Shown here: positions 19,410 through 30,649 of the stretch, one piece after another
Numbering within the stretch: the first letter of the stretch is position 1
How the letters are laid out: each line of letters starts with the position of its first letter
NCBI RefSeq assembly: GCF_014192745.1
Contig: NZ_JACHYJ010000008.1
Location: 1 to 64,000, forward strand
Source of the DNA: Luteimonas sp. RC10
GTDB taxonomy: Bacteria; Pseudomonadota; Gammaproteobacteria; Xanthomonadales; Xanthomonadaceae
Reading direction: 5' to 3'
DNA: 64,000 bases
The notes under the pieces: model-generated
The model's input: only the letters and a program-made list of their open reading frames with translations
Databases searched by the model: none
What the model was told of the DNA's origin: nothing
Position numbers and translations under genes: made by a program

Positions 19410-19434
19410 AGGCCCCGCATTGCGGGGCCTTTTT
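19410..19434 (+). terminator. Intrinsic terminator after the purMN-DUF3108 operon
   Basis: AGGCCCCGC-ATT-GCGGGGCCT followed by a T run gives a textbook rho-independent terminator 24 bases after the second DUF3108 stop. Confidence 0.92.
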
Positions 19435-19435
19435 C

Positions 19436-19959
19436 TGGGTGCTTGGTCGAAGTCAGTGGAATCTTGCTTTTTGCTCGCAAGATTACGGCGCGCGTCTCCG
19501 GAGCGCGCGTCGCGCCGGCAGGGAACTGCTTCCCGGCTCGGTCAGCCCGCTCCTCAGGCCAGCCCGGCGAAGCACGCCGCGCGTTCGTGCGGGCTGCGCG
19601 GCATGCCGCGCGAGCAGCCCACACTCATCCATGGCTGACTCGCCGCCGCAGACCAGCCCTGGCCCGCTATCGCAACCCGAGCAGCACGACGTACTGAGGC
19701 CGACAGCGCGCGACTTCTTTCAACGGGCGACGCTGCGTCCACCGAAGTCAGGTTGCAAACCTCTATGACAGCGGACTGGCAGCCGGTGGCCGCGTCGAGC
19801 GCGCCATGGATGGTGCGCGCCCGAGTCAAGGCAGGATGCCTTGCCGAGGGCAGAGCGGCTTCCGGCTGGCAGGCCGCTGCCTATCCGAAGGGGAGTGCCC
19901 CATTCCTGCCCCTGGGAGCGAAACCGTTCTCTTCTTCGGGCAGGAAGACCGGCTCGCGC
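19436..19959. other. Gene-free region rich in hairpins
   Basis: No frame here has family features or a credible start with ribosome site; a minus-strand frame of 91 codons (19554-19829) looks like composition noise. Several dyads are visible: ATCTTGC/GCAAGAT (19461-19483), a CTCCGGAG core flanked by CGCGCG (19489-19509), a perfect 16-base palindrome GCGCGGCATGCCGCGC (19596-19611) with outer arms GGGCT/AGCCC, and TTCCTGCCC/GGGCAGGAA (19903-19911 with 19938-19946). It could encode a structured RNA or be the relic of a mobile repeat; I cannot decide. Confidence 0.5.
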
Positions 19960-20259
19960 CTACGGCGCGGCGGGCGTGGTCCGGCATTCGACGCGGATCG
20001 ACTCGCCCGAGCCGCGTCGGCGGTAGTCGACGCAACTGCGGGCGCCGTCGGTCGTGCGCACGGCGACGATCATGAAGAAGCCCTGCAGCACCTCGCCGCG
20101 GGTCAGTTCGCCATCCTCGTTCCAGTCCATGTCCTTGAACTCGATGCCGCTCAAGGCCGCCGCGCCGGTGTAGCGCATCCAGCCCAGCGCCAGCAGCACC
20201 ACGGCCAGCGTCGCGAACAGCGCGACCCGCCGGCTCGACATGCGACCGCGGAACGCCAT
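19960..20259 (-). CDS. Small membrane-anchored EF-hand protein
   Basis: 99 residues. One N-terminal hydrophobic helix (about 11-29, VALFATLAVVLLALGWM) is followed by a canonical 12-residue EF-hand loop at 45-56 (DWNEDGELTRGE) that has every consensus position: D, N, D, G, L, E at 1, 3, 5, 6, 8, 12. Such a site should bind calcium, in the periplasm if the helix is an uncleaved anchor. It begins two bases after the murA stop, so it is translated in the ibaG-murA operon. I recognise no named family. Confidence 0.82.
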   Translation of the reverse strand: MAFRGRMSSRRVALFATLAVVLLALGWMRYTGAAALSGIEFKDMDWNEDGELTRGEVLQGFFMIVAVRTTDGARSCVDYRRRGSGESIRVECRTTPAAP

Positions 20260-20261
20260 CG

Positions 20262-21866
<1,605 letters not shown>

Positions 21867-21917
21867 TCACGCCGGGAAGCGCATAAAATGAACGGCTTAG
21901 CCTAACGGAAAAGACCC

Positions 21918-22943
21918 TTGCCGGATACGTTCGACGACGCGGCCCAGGCCGTCTCCGCCCGCCCCGCCCCACGCACGGCGGCGTTCGCCGACAGCGGGCG
22001 TCAGGTGTTCGAGGTCGAGGTTCAGGGCCTGCACGCCGTGGCCGCCCGACTCGACGGCGCCTTCACCGCTGCCTGCACGCGCATCCTCGAGTGCCGCGGC
22101 CGGGTCGTGTGCACCGGCATGGGCAAGTCCGGCCATATCGCGCGCAAGATCGCCGCGACCCTGGCCTCGACCGGCACCCCGGCGTTCTATGTGCATCCGG
22201 GCGAGGCCGGGCACGGGGACCTGGGCATGATCACCGACGCCGACGTCGTGCTGGCGCTGTCGTACTCGGGCGAATCGGACGAGATCCTGATGCTGCTGCC
22301 GGTGCTCAAGCGCCAGGGCAACGGGCTGATCGCGATGACCGGCCGCCCGGCGTCGACGCTGGCCACCGCAGCCGACATCCATCTCGACATCAGCGTGCCG
22401 GCCGAGGCCTGCCCACTGGCGCTGGCGCCGACCAGCAGCACGACCGCCTCGCTGGTCATGGGCGATGCGCTGGCGGTGGCGCTGCTGGACGCCCGCGGCT
22501 TCACCGCCGATGACTTCGCCCGCTCCCACCCGGCCGGCGCGCTCGGCCGGCGCTTGCTGCTGCACATCCGCGACGTCATGCATGGCGGCGACGAGGTGCC
22601 CGCGGTGCGCGCGGACGCCTCACTGGCCGATGCGCTGATGGAGATGAGCCGCAAGCGGCTGGGCATGACCGTCGTCGTCGACGAGGCGCAGCGGCTGATC
22701 GGCCTGTACACCGACGGCGACCTGCGGCGCACGCTCACCGACCCGGGCATCGATGTGCGCGATGCCCGCATCGCCGACGTCATGACCCGCGACCCGATCG
22801 CGATCGACGCCGACGCGCTGGCGGTGGAAGCCGCGCGGCTGATGGAGACGCGCAAGATCACGATGCTGCCGGTGCTCGACGCCGAGCGCCGGGTCGTGGG
22901 CGCGCTGAATATTCAGGACCTGTTGCGCGCCCGCGTGGTGTAA
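21918..22943 (+). CDS. kdsD: Arabinose-5-phosphate isomerase (KpsF/GutQ)
   Basis: Converts ribulose 5-phosphate to arabinose 5-phosphate, the first step to Kdo for LPS. 341 residues: SIS domain (about 45-185, VCTGMGKSGHIARKIAATL and SYSGESDEI) and two CBS domains (about 210-341, IRDVMHGGDEVPAV and VMTRDPIAIDADALAV). The catalytic-site region SHPAGALGRRLL is present. Start is a TTG at 21918 with GGAAAAGA seven bases ahead; no suitable ATG exists. First gene of a long plus-strand operon through lptB. Confidence 0.94.
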   Translation: MPDTFDDAAQAVSARPAPRTAAFADSGRQVFEVEVQGLHAVAARLDGAFTAACTRILECRGRVVCTGMGKSGHIARKIAATLASTGTPAFYVHPGEAGHGDLGMITDADVVLALSYSGESDEILMLLPVLKRQGNGLIAMTGRPASTLATAADIHLDISVPAEACPLALAPTSSTTASLVMGDALAVALLDARGFTADDFARSHPAGALGRRLLLHIRDVMHGGDEVPAVRADASLADALMEMSRKRLGMTVVVDEAQRLIGLYTDGDLRRTLTDPGIDVRDARIADVMTRDPIAIDADALAVEAARLMETRKITMLPVLDAERRVVGALNIQDLLRARVV

Positions 22944-22958
22944 CCCCACTCTCCATTC

Positions 22959-23528
22959 ATGGACAGAACGACACCGATGCCCGCCTCCCTTTTCGACCAC
23001 GTGCCGCCCGATGTGCTCGCGCGCGCGGCGCGCGTGCGCCTGGCGTGCTTCGACGTCGACGGCACGCTGACCGACGGCGGGCTCGGTTTCGACAGCGAGG
23101 GACGGGAGATCAAGACCTTCCACGTCCACGACGGCCAGGGGCTGGTCATGCTGCGCAAGGCCGGCATCGCGGTGGCGATGGTCACCGCGCGCCCCGGCGG
23201 CATCGTCGAGCGCCGCGCCGCCGATCTGGGCGTTCAGGCGCATGTGCACGTCGCCGACAAGCGGGCGCGGGTCGTCGCGCTGTGCGCCGAACTCGGTCTG
23301 GGCGACGACCAGGTCGCGTTCATGGGCGACGACCTGGCCGACGTTGGTGCGATGCGCGAAGCGGGCCTGGCGGTGGCCCCGGCCGACGCCAACGCCTGCG
23401 CCGTCTCGGCCGCGCACTGGCGCACCCGCGCCCCCGGCGGGCGCGGCGCGGGCCGCGAACTGTGCGACCTGATCCTGCATGCGCAGGGTCGTCTGGCGAC
23501 GATCCATGCCGACGGACGGGTCTCGTGA
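22959..23528 (+). CDS. kdsC: 3-deoxy-D-manno-octulosonate 8-phosphate phosphatase
   Basis: HAD phosphatase that makes Kdo from Kdo-8-phosphate. 189 residues. Motif I is CFDVDGTLTDGG (about 30-41, nucleophilic Asp then acid/base Asp), motif II the Thr in MVTARP, and motif IV FMGDDLADVGAM. The start may be 22959 or the in-frame ATG at 22977; neither has a strong ribosome site. Its stop overlaps the lptC GTG start (GTGA). kdsD-kdsC-lptC-lptA-lptB is the standard LPS order. Confidence 0.95.
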   Translation: MDRTTPMPASLFDHVPPDVLARAARVRLACFDVDGTLTDGGLGFDSEGREIKTFHVHDGQGLVMLRKAGIAVAMVTARPGGIVERRAADLGVQAHVHVADKRARVVALCAELGLGDDQVAFMGDDLADVGAMREAGLAVAPADANACAVSAAHWRTRAPGGRGAGRELCDLILHAQGRLATIHADGRVS

Positions 23529-24088
23529 ACTGGCGTCTGGGACTGACGCTGTTGCTGCTCACCGGCGCGCTGGTGTCGGGCTGGTCGGCCTGGCGCCAGA
23601 AGGACCGGTTGGCCGTCGACGGCCCCGCCGATACCCGCACCGACTATCTGCTGCGCGATTTCGATCTCGTCGCACTCGACAGCGACGGTCGCGAGGCATT
23701 CGCAGTGCAGGCGCCGCAACTGCAGCAGACCCCGGGCGCGCGCACGCTGGAACTGGTCACCCCGGTGTTCAACATCCCCGCCGAGTCGGGCGGCCACTGG
23801 CAGGTCCGGTCCAAGACCGGCTGGGTGTCGGAGGACAACGAACTGGTGCGTCTGCGCGGCGAGGTCACTGCGACCAGCCCCGACGGCGCGCCGCGCCCCA
23901 CGACGATGCGCACCGAGGCGCTCGACGTGTTCCCGCAACGCAACCAGGCCGCCTCCGACGCGCTCGTGGACGTGGTCCAGCCCGGCTCTACAATGCAGGG
24001 CACGGGCATGCGCGCCGATCTCGAGTCGGGGCGGATCGAACTCCTTTCCCAGGTCAAATTCCGCAATGAACCCAATTCCCGCCGCTAG
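23525..24088 (+). CDS. lptC: LPS export protein LptC
   Basis: Bitopic inner-membrane protein that passes LPS from LptB2FG to LptA. 187 residues: one N-terminal membrane helix (about 5-23, LGLTLLLLTGALVSGW) then a periplasmic beta-jellyroll domain (YLLRDFDLVALDSDGREAF, SEDNELVRLRGEV). GTG start at 23525 overlaps the kdsC stop; the C-terminus overlaps lptA by 23 bases. Assigned by position, topology and length, since LptC sequences diverge strongly. Confidence 0.92.
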   Translation: MNWRLGLTLLLLTGALVSGWSAWRQKDRLAVDGPADTRTDYLLRDFDLVALDSDGREAFAVQAPQLQQTPGARTLELVTPVFNIPAESGGHWQVRSKTGWVSEDNELVRLRGEVTATSPDGAPRPTTMRTEALDVFPQRNQAASDALVDVVQPGSTMQGTGMRADLESGRIELLSQVKFRNEPNSRR

Positions 24089-24631
24089 CCTGCTCCTCGT
24101 CCTGGCCCTTGCGCCCGGCGCCGTTCTGGCCAAGGCGGCCGACCGCAACCAGACGCTGTCGGTCGACGCCGGCGGCAGCGACTGCTCGGTCAGCAACGAG
24201 CAGTTGCCCTGCCTGTTCACCAACGGTGTGACCATCAGCCAGGGCACGCTCGAGATCCAGGCCAGCCGCGCCGACGTGCGCCGCCACGGCGGCGAGTTCC
24301 AACGGGTGATCCTGACCGGCGGCCCGGTCAAGATGAAGCAGCAGATGGACGACGGCGGCTGGGTCGACGCCACCGCCGCCCAGGCCGACTACAACATGCC
24401 CAACGACACCGTCGTGCTGACCGGCAACGCGGTCGTCAACCAGCCCGGCCGCGGCCGCATGGAGGGCGAGCGGATCGTCTACAACATGTCCACCGGCCAG
24501 GTGCAGGGCGGCGGCGAGGGCCATGGCCGCGTGCGCATGCAGTTCGAGCCGCGCAACCGCCAGCCGGCGCAGCCGGCCGCCACACCCGCCGCGCGGCCTG
24601 CGGCCCAGCCGGCAACGGAAGGCGGCCGCTG

Positions 24632-24632
<1 letters not shown>
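24066..24632 (+). CDS. lptA: LPS transport periplasmic bridge protein LptA
   Basis: Forms the beta-jellyroll filament that carries LPS across the periplasm. 188 residues: signal peptide (about 1-22, [16 protein letters not shown]), OstA-type domain with [40 protein letters not shown] and [13 protein letters not shown]. The tail is unusually Pro/Ala/Gln-rich (last 30 residues), probably disordered. Overlaps lptC and touches lptB (TGATG). Confidence 0.94.
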
Positions 24633-25351
<719 letters not shown>

Positions 25352-25387
25352 CGTGCTCGCGTATCCGGCCATGGAGATCCGGGGACG

Positions 25388-26836
25388 ATGAAGCCACGGT
25401 TGCAGACATCGCAGGGGCAGCACCTGGTCCTGACGCCGCAGTTGCGTCAGGCGCTGCATCTGCTGCAGCTCTCGGCGGTGGAACTGGAGACCGAGATCGC
25501 CGCTGCGGTCGAGAGCAATCCGTTGCTCGACTGGGACGACGCCCCGATGCCGGCCCCATCGAGCGCGGGGGAGCGCGGCGACGGCCCGGCCGTCGGCGAC
25601 GCCAGCCCCGACGCGTCGGACCGGACACACGACGACGAGGCCGCCGCCCCCGCCTGGGACGGCGACGATGGCTGGCAGGCCTCCGGCGGACAGCGCAGCG
25701 ACGCCGACAGCGAAGGCGACGGCGATCCCGCCGATCGCATCGTCCAGTCCGAAGACCTGCGCGACCACCTGTCCTGGCAGTGGCATCTGAGCACGGTCTC
25801 GCCGCGGGATCGCAATATCGGCATCGCACTGATCGACGCGATCGATGACGATGGCTATCTGCGCGAAACGTTCGCGGGCATCGCCGAGGCGCTGCTGCCC
25901 GAGACCCGCGCCACCGAGGCCGAGATCGCCGCGGTGCTGTGTCGGATCCAGCGCTTCGACCCACCCGGGGTCGGCGCGCGCGACCTGGGCGAGTGTCTGC
26001 GGCTGCAACTCGAGGCGCTGCCTGCCGACACCCCCGGACGCGCCATCGCGCTGCAGGCGGCGACCACGCATATCGAACGACTGCCCAGGCTCGGCCCGCA
26101 GGGCCTGGCCGATGCACTGGGCCACACGCTCGAGCAGGCACAGACCGCGCTGCAGCTGCTGCGCAGCCTCGACCCGCGGCCCGGCGCACGGATCGGCGGC
26201 GTGCCGCACGACAACTACGTCACCCCCGACTGCGTGATCGGCCGCCACAACGGCGTCTGGCGCGTCACGCTGGCCGGCCGCCAGCATCCGCGGCTGACGA
26301 TCCACCGCGGCTACGAACGCATGATCGAGCACGCCTGCAGCAGCGACGCAGGCTATCTGCGCGGGCGGCTGCAGGAGGCGCGCTGGCTGCTGCGCAACCT
26401 CGAGGCGCGCGGCGACACCCTGCTCAAGGTCGTGCGCTGCCTGGTGCGCCAGCAGTCGGGATTCCTGGAGTTCGGCGAACGCGCGTTGCGGCCGCTGACC
26501 CTGCGTGAGGTCGCCGAGGAGATCGGCATGCACGAATCGACGGTCTCGCGCGCGGTCGCGCGCAAGTACGTGCATACCCCGCGCGGCACCCTGCCACTGA
26601 AGGCGTTCTTCGCCTCGGGCATCGGCACCGAAGGCGGCGGCGAGGCCTCGAGCACCGCGATCCAGCAGATGATCCGCGGCCTGATCGACGCCGAGGATCC
26701 GCGCAAACCGCTGTCGGATGCGCGCCTGGCCGACCTGCTCAAGGCCGCCGGGGTGCCGGTCGCGCGCCGCACCGTGGCCAAATACCGTGAGGCGATGCAG
26801 ATCGCCTCATCGCACGAACGCGTTCGCATCGCCTGA
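25388..26836 (+). CDS. rpoN: RNA polymerase sigma-54 factor
   Basis: Alternative sigma factor that needs AAA+ activators and recognises -24/-12 promoters. 482 residues. Region I (about 1-50) is Gln/Leu-rich (GQHLVLTPQLRQALHLLQLS); an acidic region II linker is at about 50-115; the core-binding part follows; the helix-turn-helix region has SRAVARKYVHTPRG, and the RpoN box ARRTVAKYRE is at 459-468. Start ATG 25388 lies 36 bases after lptB. Downstream hpf and ptsN complete the usual rpoN cluster. Confidence 0.97.
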   Translation: MKPRLQTSQGQHLVLTPQLRQALHLLQLSAVELETEIAAAVESNPLLDWDDAPMPAPSSAGERGDGPAVGDASPDASDRTHDDEAAAPAWDGDDGWQASGGQRSDADSEGDGDPADRIVQSEDLRDHLSWQWHLSTVSPRDRNIGIALIDAIDDDGYLRETFAGIAEALLPETRATEAEIAAVLCRIQRFDPPGVGARDLGECLRLQLEALPADTPGRAIALQAATTHIERLPRLGPQGLADALGHTLEQAQTALQLLRSLDPRPGARIGGVPHDNYVTPDCVIGRHNGVWRVTLAGRQHPRLTIHRGYERMIEHACSSDAGYLRGRLQEARWLLRNLEARGDTLLKVVRCLVRQQSGFLEFGERALRPLTLREVAEEIGMHESTVSRAVARKYVHTPRGTLPLKAFFASGIGTEGGGEASSTAIQQMIRGLIDAEDPRKPLSDARLADLLKAAGVPVARRTVAKYREAMQIASSHERVRIA

Positions 26837-26970
26837 ACTTCCCGCCCCGCACGATGGTCCTTAAGGGTGCGACCGGTGGCCGCTTGTCAGCCACGCCGGC
26901 CGCGCTACTCTGAACCCGACCGCCGGCACATCGACCGACGGTCCGTTTCCTACCTTGAAGGAGGTTGCCG

Positions 26971-27297
26971 ATGCACGTCGAGACCCATGGCCATCAGATC
27001 GAAGTGACGCCCGCCCTGCGCGAGTACGTGGAGACCAAGCTGCAGAAGCTCTCCCGGCATTTCGACGGCCCGCTGGAGGTCCGCGTCCAGCTCAGCCTGG
27101 AGAAGCCCGATCACAAGGCCGAGGCGACGCTGACGATCGCCGGCAAGACGCAGCACGTCGATGCCAGCGCAGTCGACATGTACGCCGCGATCGACCTGCT
27201 GACCGACAAGCTCGATCGGATCGTCGTCAAGCATCGCAAGAAGATCGTCGACCATCATCGCGGTGAGAACCCCGCCCGCGACGGTACGTTCGGCTGA
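26971..27297 (+). CDS. hpf: Ribosome hibernation promoting factor (short HPF/YhbH type)
   Basis: Binds the 30S decoding region in stationary phase and helps form inactive 100S ribosomes. 108 residues, the short class without a C-terminal dimerisation domain. Motifs: [20 protein letters not shown] at the N-terminus, [14 protein letters not shown] and [20 protein letters not shown] 26971 is fixed by AAGGAGG at 26958-26964; an upstream TTG is not needed. Gap of 134 bases after rpoN contains no clear signal. Confidence 0.95.
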   Translation: MHVETHGHQIEVTPALREYVETKLQKLSRHFDGPLEVRVQLSLEKPDHKAEATLTIAGKTQHVDASAVDMYAAIDLLTDKLDRIVVKHRKKIVDHHRGENPARDGTFG

Positions 27298-27306
27298 TCG
27301 TTCCCT

Positions 27307-27332
27307 GGCCGGCCGCGGCGACGCGGCCGGCC
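27307..27332 (+). terminator. Perfect 11-bp hairpin with GCGA loop after hpf
   Basis: GGCCGGCCGCG (27307-27317) pairs perfectly with CGCGGCCGGCC (27322-27332) around GCGA, a GNRA tetraloop. It starts nine bases after the hpf stop. There is no T run, so it may stabilise the hpf 3' end or slow polymerase rather than terminate alone. The remaining bases to ptsN show nothing certain. Confidence 0.5.
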
Positions 27333-27480
27333 GGCACCGACGGGCCGGAGACCTCGCCCGTCTTCCCTTCCCAGGCCGCAGGCGACATGCCCGCCGCGAC
27401 CCGGACCGCGCGCTGCGACGACCCCGCGTCGAATCGGGCTAGACTGCTGGCCCCACGCCCCGTCCTCGAGCCCGCTCGGC

Positions 27481-27954
27481 ATGCCTCTTTCCGATCTGCT
27501 CTCGGCCGACCGCATCGTGATGCTGGTCGCGCCTGGTTCCCGCGACGCTGTGCTGGATTCGGCTGCGCGTCTGCTGTCCGGCAATTCGCCCACCATGACC
27601 CCGCTGCTCGGCCGCGCCCTGCGCGAACGCGAGCAGTTGGGCAGCACCGGGATCGGACGCGGCGTCGCGATTCCCCATGCACGCAGCGGCGCGTTCCACG
27701 AGCCGCGCGCGGCGTTCCTGCGGCTGTCCTCGCCGGTCGACTTCGGCGCCGCGGACGGCGAGTCGGTCGACCTGGTCTTTGCGATGTGCGTGCCCGAACA
27801 CCTGGTCGAGCAGCACCTGCAGTTCCTGTCGGGCTTGGTGGAGCGCTTCTCCGATGGCGCCTTCCGCGACGCGCTGCGCGGTGCACACGACCGTCACGCG
27901 CTGCAGGCGCTGCTGCTCGACGATGTCGGGCAATCGACTGCGGCCAACGCATGA
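27481..27954 (+). CDS. ptsN: PTS IIA-like nitrogen regulatory protein (EIIA-Ntr)
   Basis: Phosphoryl acceptor of the regulatory PTS, controlling potassium, nitrogen and envelope functions. 157 residues. The phosphorylated histidine is His66 in [12 protein letters not shown]; the fold motif [17 protein letters not shown] and the [15 protein letters not shown] helix match. Ends with ATGA overlap into hprK, linking it to the HPr kinase. In the rpoN-hpf-ptsN arrangement. Confidence 0.96.
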   Translation: MPLSDLLSADRIVMLVAPGSRDAVLDSAARLLSGNSPTMTPLLGRALREREQLGSTGIGRGVAIPHARSGAFHEPRAAFLRLSSPVDFGAADGESVDLVFAMCVPEHLVEQHLQFLSGLVERFSDGAFRDALRGAHDRHALQALLLDDVGQSTAANA

Positions 27955-28910
27955 ACGCGACCATCGAAGCGCAGGAACTGTTCGCGCAGCTGCACGATCG
28001 ACTGGGGCTGCGCTGGCTGGCCGGCCAGCATGGCGCGCAACGCTCGCTCGAGGCGGTGGAGACGATCGCCCGCCGCCCGTCGCTCGCCGGCTACCTCAAC
28101 ATCATCTACCCCAACAAGGTGCAGATCCTGGGCACCGAGGAGCTGGCCTGGCTCGACGGACTGGATTCTCGGCTGCGCTGGGAGACCATCGAGCGCATCG
28201 TCCAGTACCGTCCGCTGGCGCTGGTCATCAGCAAGGACCAGCCCTGCCCGGAGGATCTGCGTGAGGCGGCGGAGGAATCGCAGACTCCGCTGTGGAGCTC
28301 GCCCAACCGCGGCCACGAGCTGCTGAACCTGTTGCAGTACCACCTGGCGCGCGTGCTCGCGCCCAGGATCACGCTGCACGGGGTCTTCATGGAGATCTAT
28401 TCGATCGGCGTGCTGATCACCGGCGAATCGGGATCGGGCAAGAGCGAACTGGCGCTGGAGTTGATCACCCGCGGCCACCGCCTGGTTGCCGACGACGCGC
28501 CCGAGTTCACCCAGATCGCACCGGACGTGCTCGACGGCACCTGCCCCGAGCTGCTGCAGGACCTGCTGGAACTGCGCGGCCTGGGCGTGCTCAACATCCG
28601 CGAGATGTTCGGCGACACCGCGGTCAAGCGGAACAAGTATCTGCGACTGATCGTGCACCTGAGCCGGCCCAACGCCGATCCCCTGGCCGGCGACAGCGAC
28701 GGCATGGTGCGCTTGACCGGCGACCTGGGCATCCGCCGCGTGCTCGACCTGGACGTGCCGCTGATCACGCTGCCGGTCATGCCCGGCCGCAACCTCGCGG
28801 TGCTCGCCGAGGCCGCGACCCGCACGCATGTGCTGCGCACCAAGGGCCTGGACCCGGCGGCGGCGTTCCTGGCCCGGCATTCGCAGTTCCTCGAGCGGGG
28901 CGCGCCATGA
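27951..28910 (+). CDS. hprK: HPr kinase/phosphorylase
   Basis: Phosphorylates HPr on Ser46 with ATP or PPi and reverses it with phosphate. 319 residues: N-terminal domain (about 1-130), then catalytic domain with His143 (HGVFMEI), P-loop GESGSGKS (158-165) and LVADDAPEF with catalytic Asp; the K3-loop signature [15 protein letters not shown] is present. HprK is common in Firmicutes and in some Proteobacteria including xanthomonads. Its target Ser46 is present in the HPr encoded 2.4 kb downstream. ATGA overlaps on both sides. Confidence 0.96.
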   Translation: MNATIEAQELFAQLHDRLGLRWLAGQHGAQRSLEAVETIARRPSLAGYLNIIYPNKVQILGTEELAWLDGLDSRLRWETIERIVQYRPLALVISKDQPCPEDLREAAEESQTPLWSSPNRGHELLNLLQYHLARVLAPRITLHGVFMEIYSIGVLITGESGSGKSELALELITRGHRLVADDAPEFTQIAPDVLDGTCPELLQDLLELRGLGVLNIREMFGDTAVKRNKYLRLIVHLSRPNADPLAGDSDGMVRLTGDLGIRRVLDLDVPLITLPVMPGRNLAVLAEAATRTHVLRTKGLDPAAAFLARHSQFLERGAP

Positions 28911-29776
28911 CCGATGCCCCGCTGCTGTACGTGGTCAGCGGCCTGTCGGGCGCCGGCAAGTCGGTCGCGCTGCGCACGCTCGAGGACCTGGACTTCTACT
29001 GCGTCGATAACCTGCCGGCCGGCATGCTGGCCGAGTTCGTCGGCAACGTGACCCGCGCCGACGAGCCGCCGCGGCGGCTCGCGGTCGGCATCGACGTTCG
29101 CAACCGGCATACCGACCTGTCGCGGATCCCGACCTGGCTGGCCGAGGTCGGCCGCATGGGGCTGGACCCGCGCCTGGTGTTCTTCGAGACCGGCGACGAG
29201 ATCCTGCTGCGCCGCTACGCCGACACCCGCCGCCGCCATCCGCTCAGTCGCGTCGGCGTGTCGCTGGCCGACGCGATCGCGCTGGAGCGCACCTTGCTGC
29301 GACCGTTGCGGGCGCTGGCCGACACGGTGATCGACACCAGTGACCTCAATGTCCATCAGTTGCGCCGGCGCGTGGTCACCGAACTGCAACTGGCCGACAA
29401 CGATGCGCTGTCGCTGTTGTTCGAATCCTTTGCCTACCGGCGCGGCGTGCCGCCCGATGCCGACTTCGTGTTCGACGCCCGTGCGCTGCCCAATCCGCAC
29501 TGGGATCCACGCCTGCGGCCGCTGTCGGGGCGCGATGTCGATGTGCGGACCTGGTTCGAGGCCCATGCCGAGGTCGGCGAGTTCGTGGCGCAGGTCACGC
29601 AGTTCCTCGACACCTGGCTGCCGCGCATGCGCAGCGCCACGCGCAGCTACGTCACCGTCGCATTCGGTTGCAGCGGCGGCCGGCATCGTTCGGTCTACCT
29701 GGCCGAGGCGCTCGCGCGCCACGCCCGCGAGACCGGCTGGCCGGATGTGGCGACCTGGCACCGCGAGCTCGACTGA
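28907..29776 (+). CDS. rapZ: RNase adapter protein RapZ
   Basis: Nucleotide-binding protein which in E. coli directs RNase E to GlmZ sRNA and senses glucosamine-6-phosphate. 289 residues. Walker A GLSGAGKS (12-19), [12 protein letters not shown], Walker B-like region [14 protein letters not shown], and the C-terminal domain with [17 protein letters not shown]. Overlaps hprK by ATGA. In organisms of this type the RNA target is not established, so the adapter role is inferred by family. Confidence 0.95.
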   Translation: MTDAPLLYVVSGLSGAGKSVALRTLEDLDFYCVDNLPAGMLAEFVGNVTRADEPPRRLAVGIDVRNRHTDLSRIPTWLAEVGRMGLDPRLVFFETGDEILLRRYADTRRRHPLSRVGVSLADAIALERTLLRPLRALADTVIDTSDLNVHQLRRRVVTELQLADNDALSLLFESFAYRRGVPPDADFVFDARALPNPHWDPRLRPLSGRDVDVRTWFEAHAEVGEFVAQVTQFLDTWLPRMRSATRSYVTVAFGCSGGRHRSVYLAEALARHARETGWPDVATWHRELD

Positions 29777-29871
29777 GCGCCCGTCCTTCACTCCACGACG
29801 TACGGCTCCGCGCGCTGCCGGCGGGAGACGCTGCATCGCGACTGCGACGCTTCCGGGCGGTCCCCTCGCTC

Positions 29872-29880
29872 TGGTAACGT
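29872..29880 (+). promoter_or_regulatory. Extended -10 (TGGTAACGT) of the EIIA-Man gene, leaderless arrangement
   Basis: TG-G-TAACGT ends at 29880, followed by six bases (CCACGC) and the ATG. The string differs by one base from the moaB element, with identical spacing. Transcription should begin at the start codon; no Shine-Dalgarno is present. Confidence 0.55.
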
Positions 29881-29886
29881 CCACGC

Positions 29887-30279
29887 ATGGCCGTCGGCGT
29901 ACTCCTCTTGACCCACGAAGGCATCGGCACTGCGATGCACGCGGTGGCCGTGCGCCTGTTGACGCAGCTGCCGCTGCGCACCGCAGTGTTCGAGGTGCCC
30001 TTCGACGAGGCGCTCGAGGTGTCGCTCCCCAAGGCCAGCGCGGCGATGCGCACGGTGGACGATGGCGACGGCGTGCTGATCCTCACCGATCTCTACGGCG
30101 CCAGCCCCAGCAATGTCGCCGCCCAGCTCGCGCGGCTCGGCACCCCGGCCCGGCGCATCTCCGCGCTCAGTCTGCCGATGCTGCTGCGGGTGATGAATTA
30201 TCCTGAGCAGGCGCTCGACGCGTTGCCGGCCACTGCCGCGGCGGGCGCCCGCAACGGCGTCGTCCTCGACGACGCCTGA
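29887..30279 (+). CDS. PTS EIIA of the mannose/fructose type
   Basis: 130-residue EIIA domain. Phosphorylation site His10 in LLLTHEGIG; the core GVLILTDLYGASPSNVA (about 61-77) is the family signature. No EIIB, EIIC or EIID gene is nearby, so it is more likely a regulatory acceptor from HPr than part of a transporter. Stands 110 bases after rapZ with its own probable promoter; ptsH follows after 42 bases. Confidence 0.92.
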   Translation: MAVGVLLLTHEGIGTAMHAVAVRLLTQLPLRTAVFEVPFDEALEVSLPKASAAMRTVDDGDGVLILTDLYGASPSNVAAQLARLGTPARRISALSLPMLLRVMNYPEQALDALPATAAAGARNGVVLDDA

Positions 30280-30321
30280 CGCACCGCCATCTTCTCGCTT
30301 CCAGGACAGGCCCCGCCCCCG

Positions 30322-30591
30322 ATGATCGAACGTGAACTGCTCGTCGCCAACAAGCTCGGCCTGCATGCGCGCGCCACCGCCAAACTGGTGCAGGTGCTGT
30401 CGGGCTTCCGCTGCAATGCGACGCTGGTCGCCAAGGGCCGCGAGGTCAACGCCAAGAGCATCATGGGGGTGATGCTGCTGGCGGCCGGCCACGGCACGCG
30501 GGTGGTACTGCGGCTCGATGGCGACGACGAAGCCGCCGCGATGGACGCGGCCGCCGCGCTGTTCGAACGCCGGTTCGACGAGGAGGGGTGA
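30322..30591 (+). CDS. ptsH: Phosphocarrier protein HPr
   Basis: Carries phosphate from enzyme I to EIIA proteins. 89 residues. The active-site His15 lies in KLGLHARATAK, and the regulatory Ser46 in NAKSIMGVM, precisely at the canonical positions, so both EI and HprK can act on it. Followed after 58 bases by ptsI. Confidence 0.97.
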   Translation: MIERELLVANKLGLHARATAKLVQVLSGFRCNATLVAKGREVNAKSIMGVMLLAAGHGTRVVLRLDGDDEAAAMDAAAALFERRFDEEG

Positions 30592-30649
30592 TGAACGCCT
30601 CGCCGCCCGCCCGCGCCACCTGCCGTCCGGCGGCGGGCGAGCACGCCTG

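Noticed and set aside
19554-19829. 91-codon minus-strand frame in the gene-free region
   Set aside because: No ribosome binding site, no recognisable family and composition like neighbouring noncoding frames; listed only as part of the region.
26837-26970. Sigma-54 promoter (-24/-12) in front of hpf
   Set aside because: A TGGCCGCTTGT string is present, but spacing and the GC/TGC doublets do not match TGGCACG-N4-TTGCA well enough.
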